Shown: positions 56,901 to 64,000 of the stretch, piece after piece
How the letters are laid out: each line of letters starts with the position of its first letter
Position numbering within the stretch: the first letter of the stretch is position 1
Assembly: GCA_002753095.1 (NCBI GenBank)
Contig: PDZU01000006.1
Coordinates: 1 to 64,000 of the forward strand
Origin: Magnetococcales bacterium
Lineage (GTDB): Bacteria > Pseudomonadota > Magnetococcia > Magnetococcales > Magnetaquicoccaceae
Length of the DNA stretch: 64,000 bases
Direction: 5' to 3'
The notes under the pieces: generated by a model
Database searches by the model: none
The model's input: the letters and a program-made list of their open reading frames with translations, nothing else
Told to the model about the DNA's origin: nothing
Translations under genes and position numbers: made by a program

Positions 56901-59900
56901 GTATGGATCAGCAATTCAGGCAGTGTGACTGTCGAAAGTGGTGTACAAAGTGCGGGCGACAGCCTGAACCTGATTGTCGGCAATCATCTGACCATCAAGA
57001 GCATAACAGCCTCAGACACTGTCAATCTGACTGCCGGGGGCAGCATCAAAGCGGAAGGGAGTGGTTCCACCCATATCAAGGCCCAGTATGCCAATTTGCA
57101 GGCCACGAGCGGCATTGGCACGGAAAGCGGTACGCCTCAGTTGGCAACGGAAGTGGATCGCCTGAAATTTTTCGTTTCCAATGGAAGCGTGAGTCTGACC
57201 AACAGCAAATCGCTGCGCATTGGTGACGACAGTTCAGCCAGTGACGACCGTTCAGCCAGTGGCGATGTGACCATCAGCAACAGTGCTGGCGATCTGACCA
57301 TTGGGAAGATTGATGTTGGGGATAGCACGGTCACCTTGAGTAGTGTGGGAATGATTCTCGGAGATGACACTTGCCCCATCAATATTATCGCTGGTACGGC
57401 AAAATTGACTGCCAGTACTCAAATCGGGACAGACAGTTCTTCCCCTCTGCACACGCAGGTGGATCGTCTGGAGTTTGATGCCAACTCAGGCCATGTCTAC
57501 ATCAGTAACAACAAAAGCATGACAGTATTGGGTGAATTCGATAATGGCAATACGCTCTGGATAAAGAGTAGCGGTTCCATGACCGTAGAATCCATCACAT
57601 CCACCACGGCAGACTCTCTAACATCGCAGCTTACGCTGATTGCCGAGGAGCAGGTTATCGCTGGCCAAAGCAACACCTCGCGCCACGTGGATGCCGATCT
57701 CCTGACCATTGATGCCGGCAAAGGTATCGGTAGCGACGGCCAGCCCCTGATTGGCCAAGTGGACCATTTATCTTTCAGCAACAGTGGCAGTGGCGAGGTT
57801 TGGTTCAGCAATAATCGGGCCCTGTCGGTTAGTGGTACTTTCCAAAATGGTGGTCATGTCACCCTGGCTGTCACCGAAAGTGGTGATTTGACGGTGCAAA
57901 AGTTGGCCACAGTGGACGATACATCCTCTGGCAGCGTTTCACTGGCGGTCAGCGATGGCCGCATCCTGGGTAGCAGCACAACGACAGACACCCAGGTGAC
58001 GACAGATACACTTACGTTGAGTGCAAACAAGGGGATCGGTGCCGATGATGGCGCTTCTGGGGTGATCGAAGGATTAACAACGGCCATCAATGTGGTCAAT
58101 TTTACCAGTACGGGAGGCGACCTTTATCTCACCAATACCCAGGATTTGAGTGTCGCTGGCACAGTTCTGCGGGTCAAAGGAACCTACCAGGGTGCCAGCA
58201 CCATCAACCTGACCAGCAACACAGGTTCTTTGCAAATTGAGTCCATCGCCTCAATACCTGAAAACGACCTGCAGCAAGGCATTGTCACCCTGACTGCCAG
58301 CGCGGGTCAGATTACTGGCTTTGGCACGGGTACACACGTCAAAGCAGATGCCCTGGATTTGAACAGCGCTACAGGCGTTGGTGCTTCAAACCTGTCCTTT
58401 GCAACCTCGGTCAATACACTGACATTCAATAATACATCCTCTGGCAATGTGGAAATTAAACAGGATGGATCATTAACCGTGACAGGCAAACAACAGGAGG
58501 CTGGAGAGATCAAAATCACTGTCAGCAGTGGTGACATGACCGTTCATGCGCTCAGCGGCAATGATTTGGTGACTTTACAGATTGATCAAGGCACCATCAA
58601 GGGGGAGACAGGCCAAACAACATCCCATCTTGTTGCCCCTTCTGCCGATATTACTGTACACTCAGGCAATGGCGATGATATTCTTACCAGCAATGTGGCT
58701 GCGTTGACTTTTGATGTCACAACTGAGGATAGTGCCATGGCCATCCATAATGCGGGCAGTTGGACCGTGACCGGTACCGTACAAGCTGGCAGCGTTGAGT
58801 TGGTGACCGAAAGCGGGGATATTCATGTCAGTCAGATTGCATCATCCGACCCGACTCTTACCGGAACCGTTACCTTGTGGGCAAAAGCAGGGGCGGTGAT
58901 TGGCGATGACATCGCCGATGCTGCTTCTCACATAACCGCTGATCAGCTCATTCTCAAGGCCACAACGGGGATTGGCAGTGATGATCCCTTGCGAACTTCG
59001 GTCAATGCATTGACCTTTGACAGTGGCAATGCGGATTTGCAACTCACCAACACGGCTGATTTGGCTGTTTCTGGTCACTATCAGGAAAGCGGTTTCATCC
59101 AGATTACAACGAAAACTGGAGATTTAATGGTCGGGGCCATTACAGCCGACTCTGCCAACGCCACCATTAAACTGACTGCCACTGCCGGGCAAATTCAGTC
59201 CGATGGCAGTGGCACAGTGGAAGCGGATACCCTGTATCTGAGTGCCTCCAGCGATATAGGCACAACGAGCCAACTTTCGACTCAAATCAACACTCTCGAC
59301 TTTGACCTCACCTCTGGCAGCATTTATCTGCGCAACCATGGCAGGGCAATGCGCGTGACTGGTGTCAGCAAGGGCTCAGTTTCCGAAGTGGATTTGGGTA
59401 GTGATACGGGTGATTTAACCATTGATTCCATTGCCCCGGAGAGCACAAACGGTTCGGCCAGCATCGCTTCAATCAAACTGTATGCCGATAATGGTAGTAT
59501 CATCGGCTCCGCGAATCAACCTGCCCTTGTGGCCGAAGCGGCAGCGTTGACTGCCAGTACAGGTATCGGCAGCAGTATTCAACCCTTTCGCACAACGGTT
59601 TCCCAGTTAACCTACGACAATACGGCATCAGGTGATGTCTATCTGATTAACAGTCAGAACGTAACGATTGCATCTGGTCAGAATGGGATGGGAGGATCAA
59701 CCACAATCGTTGCTGAAACGGGTAACCTAACCGTCCAATCCATTGTTGCCAGCGATCTTAGCCTTTTGGCGATGGAGGGGAGCATCCTGGCTGAAACGAC
59801 AGAAAGTGCCACGCATCTGACGGCAGATTCTGTCTCTCTGCAAGCAGTCTCTGGCATTGGTCTGAGTATGGCTGTAAACAGTCTCTCGTTTGAAAATGAA

Positions 59901-62900
59901 AACAATGCTACCGATTTAACGAACAGTAAAAGTATTATTCTTACCGACGGGAAAGTAACTGGTAATGGCACAGTTAATATTTCCGTTAGTAATGGTGACC
60001 TGACAATTGGCTCTATATCTCTTGCGGAGAGTATCAGCCTGACGACATTAAACGGCTCAATCATTGGACAAAACAGCGATACAGCAGCCGTCACTGCCAG
60101 CAAAGTTACCTTTAGCGCAAGTGAAAGTATTCATGGAGAAAGTAACACAGCATTCTTGACCAATGTAAAAACAGTGCAGTTAAATAATCAAAGCTCAACA
60201 GGCGATGCTTTCATTACTAATAATAGTAGCGCCACGTTCACTGGTACACTGGTTGGTACAGGAACAGTAGAGTTGACTGTTCAAGAAGGCGACATCACTT
60301 TGGATCAACTAACCGTTTCCAATCATGTTATTTTAACTGCTCAATTGGGGGCGATTGAAGAACTGAACGGTACACAGACCAACTTGACGGCAGGCAAGGC
60401 CATCCTGGTGGCTGGTCGGGGGATTGGTGGAACCGATGGAGTGCACAGCGAAGTGAACTCTATGGAGTTCAGTAATGATCAAGGGAATGTTGTCATCAGC
60501 AACGAAAGTGCAACCTTCAGCACCATTCGCGGATCCATTACCGACTCTGGGGTGGTATATTTCAAGCAAACCACAGGTGATGCAGTCATTGATTCCATTA
60601 CAGCCAATCAAGTTGAATTGGAAGTGACCAATGGTAACCTGACAGGAAGCAGTCAGTCATCAATACATATCACAGCCAATGATGCCAAGCTGACAGCCTC
60701 AACAGGACTTGGATCAACCACTACTCCCCTCATGGCCGCTGTCGCCATATTGGATTTTAACAACACAGGAGAAGGCAACGTCTATATCAGAAACACAGAT
60801 TCACTCCAGGTTAGCGGCTTACACCAGGGAACAAACGAGAATAATATTTCTATTTCTGCCCAATTTGGTGACTTGACTGTGAATAAGATCGCTGCCAGTA
60901 ATAGTCATATCACACTTACTTCAAGCGCTGGCAATATTATCGCACAACCATCCATCCCAACACACATCATCGGTGCTGACTTGGTTTTGAACGCAGAAAA
61001 TGGCGATATTGGCAGTTCTGAAAATATTCTCAACACCCAAGTCAACCAGTTAGGCTTTAACGCTGGCAACGATTTTTTTCTCTCCAACAGTAGTGCACTT
61101 ACTATCACCACCGGTGTTGCCGGCTCTGCCCTGCAAGTACACGCTGAAAGCATCAATGGCAACGAAAACACAAACTCCTTGCAAGCCCCAACCATCACCC
61201 TGACCACAGAGTCAGGCATCGGAAATACTACACCAGTCAACACTGTAACGGATCATTTAATATTTACAAACACTAGCGGCAACATTCATCTTGTCAACAG
61301 TGGCTCATTTACAGTGCAAGGCAAACAGAGTGGAGGGGGAACAATCGATATTTCAAACACTGTAGACACAATTACCCTGGATAACATTGTGGCAGAAAGT
61401 GCCACGGTCGAGATGAATGCCGGCAGTATCACTGGTATTGATGGCAATACACATATCGAGGCAAATTCTGTAATACTGAATGCGGCGCACGGTATTGGCA
61501 ACGATTCTCCGATAGTCATCTCAGCTCCACACATTCATTTAGATAACAGTACAAGCGGCGACATTCACCTCCTGAGTGATGGTGTCACGAACAGCTTCGT
61601 GAGTGCAACCAACTCAGCTACCGGAGGAAAAATCACTCTCACTGCTGCCACTGGCGATATGACTCTCAATAAAGTGGAAGGTGGTGGAGGGGTTTACGTG
61701 CAAAGCAGGGAGGGTTTCATATTGGCTGCAGAAGGCAATCTGATCACTGCACCGGAACTGACGCTTCAAGCAGTATATGGTGCAGGTGAAGATAGCAATC
61801 CCATTTCCATGTCCATTGATCAGTTGACCGCCAATGTTGAACTTGGCAGCCTATATGTAAAAAATGATAGAGATCTTGCTCTGAATACCTTGGCTGCAGG
61901 CGACACAGTGAGTATACAGATTGACAAGAACGGTATGTTGAACAGCAATCAAGCTGGTCTGATCAACATCACTGCCAATAAGGCTGTACTTTATACAAAC
62001 GGCATCGGTGAGACATTAGAAGTTACATCCGATGTTCGCTTGCTTGAATTGACGAATAATATAAATGGAGTCAATATAAACAACAGTGGTACCTTAAAAA
62101 TCAGTGGAAGTCAGTCTGGCAATGGTGATCTGGTCATTAGCAACACTGATGATTTGCATATTGGAACCATTGTATCGAATGGGCAAGTTTCTTTAACATC
62201 CCAGTCAAACATCTGGTTTGAGAGTGATGGCAAAATCACAGTTCCAGTTTCTGCTGCTACACCCAATAGGACATTATCGGCGAACCGCTCATATTCTTCC
62301 AACCCGCGTCCTGTCGCTTTGGCTGATGCCTCTGGAGCAGCAGAGATTGGTGTCTCACTGTATGCACCGAATGGCACCATTGGCTCTTTAGACCAAAGTA
62401 CAAATGCAAATATCATTGCCCCCTTTGTGGACCTGAATGCAGGCTTTGGGGTTGGCAGTAAACAAAACAAGCTTCGCCTGCAGGTCAACTCTCTGCGCTT
62501 TAGCCAGAGTTATGGGGCTGGTCAAGTTTGGGTCACCAACAGCAGTACCTCCCTTTCACTGGGAAATATAACCACCAACTCAATTTTTAATTTTTCACAA
62601 AGTGGTAATCTTGTGATCACTGAACCGTTGACTGTCGGTGGATTGACACTCGATGTCACGAACGGTTCTCTTACTATCAATGAGGGGGCGATTATTACCT
62701 CAACAGGAACCGATACAAGTGGTGGTATCAATCTGACTGCTTCTGGGGGTATTTTCTCTTTCTCAAACCTGATTAAAACCATCGGTGCCCCTGTAACAAT
62801 CGATTCCGAGTTTACCTATACGGCAGATCTTCCAAGAAAGACTACAGAGCACAAAAACAGTACCATAAGGTATTCATGTCTCAATGGGGTCAGTTGCCTA

Positions 62901-64000
62901 AGTAATGCTGATGGTATTGCTGCTGAAGAGACGGAATTCACGATTATAACAAATGGTGGAGACATTCAGTTCAAAAAAATCACCGCAACGGCCAATCCAG
63001 GCGGTGAGTACGGAAAATTGGAGGTCTATTTACTGGCTGGAAAACCTGTTGACGCAGCCGATGGTGCTTCTTATCAGTCTCTTTATCCATCTATCGATGG
63101 TGGGAGAGTGGAGGGAGAACTGGATGTCTGGAACGCTTATGTCAGCGCATCAAGCGCTGCTCTGAAGGGTATTGTTGCAAAAGCTGCCAAGTTCAGTGTT
63201 AAAAATTACAGCAAGGAAGCTGCAGAGGTGATTTATACATTTCCTTACCCTCACAATGGTGATATAAAATTTAACGGTTATGGAGTACCCGGCGTTGGTC
63301 GCCCAAATAATTTTCCCGGACCATATATTCTTTTACTGGCACGCTCTTCCAGTGATCTTATTCCTGATAAAACTTCCAACTCAGATTGGGTTCTTGACAC
63401 CTCAGAAAATCCTGTACTATATAAGGCAATGCAGAAAAGAGAGGAATATCCAGACTTGGCAAATGATTCATTTGACAGTTCTCCAGATGCTTCCATCACT
63501 GTGGATCCTTCATATGACAGCAATGTAATTTCAATTGGTGTCAACTACGACAGTAAATTTGACAGAACCGGAGACGGAACAGAAGCACTGAAGTACAATT
63601 TTTTTGCTATGCTTAGTGACTTAAAATCAAAGCAAAATATATTTATGGACCAGTTGGACCTAATAGGGTATGGACCAATTTCATTCAAGGATAGTCATAC
63701 ATATGACACTTCAACCCGCAAAAATATCTTGAAAAAATTGACAAAATATGTAGAAATCTATAATAAAAACAAAACGCAAGGAATATCAAACAAACCTCTG
63801 ATTGTATATTTTACCGGACATGGATTATTGTACAAAAATAACGGATACTGGGTTCCATCGGATGCCTATGTCAACGAACAGGGCATCATGAAAAACCTGA
63901 TCTCCAGTGACGACATTTACAATATCTTTAAAAATGTATCACAAAAAAATTCCATCACGTTGATTACTGACGCTTGCACCCCTGGCAATCTGGCCGTCGA
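53907..64000 (+). CDS. Giant TpsA exoprotein with C-terminal caspase-like domain, 3' end outside window (TPS locus 2)
   Basis: The open frame gives at least 3364 residues and runs past the window end. A leader of about 50 residues precedes the TPS secretion domain (about 50-300), with canonical NPNGIVFQG. Then come about twenty imperfect units of 80-110 residues, recognised by repeated GIG, LTLTA and GDLT-like words, predicting a long beta-helix fibre. The last 300 residues include a caspase-like peptidase C14 domain: ISIGVNYDSKF at its start, His3305 in VYFTGHG, WVPSDAY, and Cys3357 in LITDACTPG. ATG 53907 has GGAG eight bases upstream; an ATG at 53868 overlapping the tpsB stop is in frame too. 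The C-terminal module resembles that of the locus 1 exoprotein. Confidence 0.88.
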   Translation, partial: MQSDESSPNRPFGQSCRRINAKSLLKVHAVLLGLGCGLVVPHTALALPSSGSVVSGSATITESAKSLSVLQNSNKLMLDWRSFSIKSGEQVNFLQPSASAVAINRVTGKQLSQIAGTMRGNGHVVLVNPNGIVFQGSARVELGSLLATSHWISKEDFEADRMHFVSPSSAAEAKVINHGVINAAEGGTVLLAAPYVENSGVIQAHLGHVALAASDNVTVRFEGSKLGYDVPANSKMGKALQAVNNGTLQANGGTVLMSTSAKEEIMNSVVSMGGRIEAKAVDVRNGRVILHAGMGTSQVSGSVDVSGQGSGEKGGSVEVTGDTVRVTESARLNASGDAGGGTLKIGGDRQGKNPQVQNARKTTIAKGATLTADALRSGNGGQIIIWSDKTTAFQGNLSVRGGSQSGDGGFVEISGKEKLLFAGQVDAGAAKGKQGTLLLDPDDIYIESVDSCSSDACSSISPQTLADITANIDLQANNTIQFTAEVSLANGVSLSATAGGDIYIQKEIIVNGADLTFTSSGGNIQFSGEGAIRAEANTVTLIAEQGKITVASTTNTHITAANLVLRSATGIGHSDDNNPLNTAIDTLSFVNSTSGTVRIRNSEGMTVSGEQSTQGDIILTSSEGDITVNTLSTTDAIQLAATEGAIKAGIDATFPHITANSLNLSAKTGIGVDRVLMTHVDTLTLSMQDVASGNVLLANDKSINVGGTYGGSGSIQISTSTGDLALDGLLAADATVTLSAAGNITGNVLSGDTSYHLTANAAELSADGGIGASSTLLTQLNSLSFHSAGNVDITNSLSATGALTIDNSDYANANTISIEHSSGDIRIRSITPRDDSSASLTITAAAGQILNDNSSASDINLSADQLYLTASSHIGALDKPLQTSTNTLTFTTQGGDVYLKNDKSLLGVTGSYSGTGTISLETANSGDITLRSITSSDQSPQGKLVLIASGRLLGDGGTSPHIEASSADLTTKGGIGSSTTKLETSVTSLSFNNSESGEVWISNSGSVTVESGVQSAGDSLNLIVGNHLTIKSITASDTVNLTAGGSIKAEGSGSTHIKAQYANLQATSGIGTESGTPQLATEVDRLKFFVSNGSVSLTNSKSLRIGDDSSASDDRSASGDVTISNSAGDLTIGKIDVGDSTVTLSSVGMILGDDTCPINIIAGTAKLTASTQIGTDSSSPLHTQVDRLEFDANSGHVYISNNKSMTVLGEFDNGNTLWIKSSGSMTVESITSTTADSLTSQLTLIAEEQVIAGQSNTSRHVDADLLTIDAGKGIGSDGQPLIGQVDHLSFSNSGSGEVWFSNNRALSVSGTFQNGGHVTLAVTESGDLTVQKLATVDDTSSGSVSLAVSDGRILGSSTTTDTQVTTDTLTLSANKGIGADDGASGVIEGLTTAINVVNFTSTGGDLYLTNTQDLSVAGTVLRVKGTYQGASTINLTSNTGSLQIESIASIPENDLQQGIVTLTASAGQITGFGTGTHVKADALDLNSATGVGASNLSFATSVNTLTFNNTSSGNVEIKQDGSLTVTGKQQEAGEIKITVSSGDMTVHALSGNDLVTLQIDQGTIKGETGQTTSHLVAPSADITVHSGNGDDILTSNVAALTFDVTTEDSAMAIHNAGSWTVTGTVQAGSVELVTESGDIHVSQIASSDPTLTGTVTLWAKAGAVIGDDIADAASHITADQLILKATTGIGSDDPLRTSVNALTFDSGNADLQLTNTADLAVSGHYQESGFIQITTKTGDLMVGAITADSANATIKLTATAGQIQSDGSGTVEADTLYLSASSDIGTTSQLSTQINTLDFDLTSGSIYLRNHGRAMRVTGVSKGSVSEVDLGSDTGDLTIDSIAPESTNGSASIASIKLYADNGSIIGSANQPALVAEAAALTASTGIGSSIQPFRTTVSQLTYDNTASGDVYLINSQNVTIASGQNGMGGSTTIVAETGNLTVQSIVASDLSLLAMEGSILAETTESATHLTADSVSLQAVSGIGLSMAVNSLSFENENNATDLTNSKSIILTDGKVTGNGTVNISVSNGDLTIGSISLAESISLTTLNGSIIGQNSDTAAVTASKVTFSASESIHGESNTAFLTNVKTVQLNNQSSTGDAFITNNSSATFTGTLVGTGTVELTVQEGDITLDQLTVSNHVILTAQLGAIEELNGTQTNLTAGKAILVAGRGIGGTDGVHSEVNSMEFSNDQGNVVISNESATFSTIRGSITDSGVVYFKQTTGDAVIDSITANQVELEVTNGNLTGSSQSSIHITANDAKLTASTGLGSTTTPLMAAVAILDFNNTGEGNVYIRNTDSLQVSGLHQGTNENNISISAQFGDLTVNKIAASNSHITLTSSAGNIIAQPSIPTHIIGADLVLNAENGDIGSSENILNTQVNQLGFNAGNDFFLSNSSALTITTGVAGSALQVHAESINGNENTNSLQAPTITLTTESGIGNTTPVNTVTDHLIFTNTSGNIHLVNSGSFTVQGKQSGGGTIDISNTVDTITLDNIVAESATVEMNAGSITGIDGNTHIEANSVILNAAHGIGNDSPIVISAPHIHLDNSTSGDIHLLSDGVTNSFVSATNSATGGKITLTAATGDMTLNKVEGGGGVYVQSREGFILAAEGNLITAPELTLQAVYGAGEDSNPISMSIDQLTANVELGSLYVKNDRDLALNTLAAGDTVSIQIDKNGMLNSNQAGLINITANKAVLYTNGIGETLEVTSDVRLLELTNNINGVNINNSGTLKISGSQSGNGDLVISNTDDLHIGTIVSNGQVSLTSQSNIWFESDGKITVPVSAATPNRTLSANRSYSSNPRPVALADASGAAEIGVSLYAPNGTIGSLDQSTNANIIAPFVDLNAGFGVGSKQNKLRLQVNSLRFSQSYGAGQVWVTNSSTSLSLGNITTNSIFNFSQSGNLVITEPLTVGGLTLDVTNGSLTINEGAIITSTGTDTSGGINLTASGGIFSFSNLIKTIGAPVTIDSEFTYTADLPRKTTEHKNSTIRYSCLNGVSCLSNADGIAAEETEFTIITNGGDIQFKKITATANPGGEYGKLEVYLLAGKPVDAADGASYQSLYPSIDGGRVEGELDVWNAYVSASSAALKGIVAKAAKFSVKNYSKEAAEVIYTFPYPHNGDIKFNGYGVPGVGRPNNFPGPYILLLARSSSDLIPDKTSNSDWVLDTSENPVLYKAMQKREEYPDLANDSFDSSPDASITVDPSYDSNVISIGVNYDSKFDRTGDGTEALKYNFFAMLSDLKSKQNIFMDQLDLIGYGPISFKDSHTYDTSTRKNILKKLTKYVEIYNKNKTQGISNKPLIVYFTGHGLLYKNNGYWVPSDAYVNEQGIMKNLISSDDIYNIFKNVSQKNSITLITDACTPGNLAV

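Overview
The window is bacterial chromosome, most likely from a Gram-negative proteobacterium. It encodes GlnE, PdxJ, MetG, outer-membrane two-partner secretion (TPS) transporters, and many large sensory proteins (a hybrid kinase with CHASE and periplasmic-binding domains, a GAF/HD-GYP protein, a three-receiver regulator, and a chemoreceptor with a hemerythrin tail). This mix, together with an Rpn-family nuclease, fits the Magnetococcales or neighbouring alphaproteobacteria. That placement is an inference from gene style. No rRNA, tRNA or magnetosome gene is visible. Housekeeping genes look moderately G+C-rich; several islands are clearly A+T-rich.

Layout. 1-6.9 kb: the 5' end of an Aas-like acyltransferase gene, an exported Arg/Glu-rich protein and a 1371-residue hybrid kinase. 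7.4-17.3 kb: a tightly packed plus-strand cluster of seven genes: radical SAM, TPR-glycosyltransferase, nucleotidyltransferase-kinase fusion, second radical SAM, fused thiamine-diphosphate E1 dehydrogenase, GmhA-like isomerase and NAD-dependent epimerase. It looks like a pathway for an unusual activated sugar. 17.3-19.4 kb: a minus-strand lipoprotein hydrolase, a DUF2461 protein and a methyltransferase. 19.9-23.2 kb: an A+T-rich FkbM-type methyltransferase, an Rpn nuclease and an HNH nuclease. 23.2-36.6 kb: glnE, pdxJ, a GAF-PilB-like ATPase, an HD-GYP protein, metG, a three-receiver regulator and a short-chain dehydrogenase. Between the HD-GYP gene and metG lie two dif-like XerC/XerD sites in inverted orientation.

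36.9-64.0 kb is the most unusual part. Two separate loci share one plan: a small exported RNase T2-like protein, then a TpsB outer-membrane transporter, then a very large TpsA exoprotein ending in a caspase-like (peptidase C14) domain. In locus 1 (36971-46576) the T2-like protein has lost key catalytic residues, and the exoprotein carries a recently duplicated 333-bp repeat. It is followed by a small Cys-rich secreted protein and a membrane protein that could be accessory or immunity factors. In locus 2 (49947 to beyond the window end) the TpsB has a long repeat-bearing insertion between its POTRA domains, and the exoprotein exceeds 3360 residues. A glycine-zipper protein and a chemoreceptor separate the two loci.

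The best candidate for an undescribed system is this RNase T2-like/TpsB/TpsA-caspase module, present twice. The second is the radical SAM/E1/nucleotidyltransferase-kinase sugar cluster. The third is the inverted dif pair.
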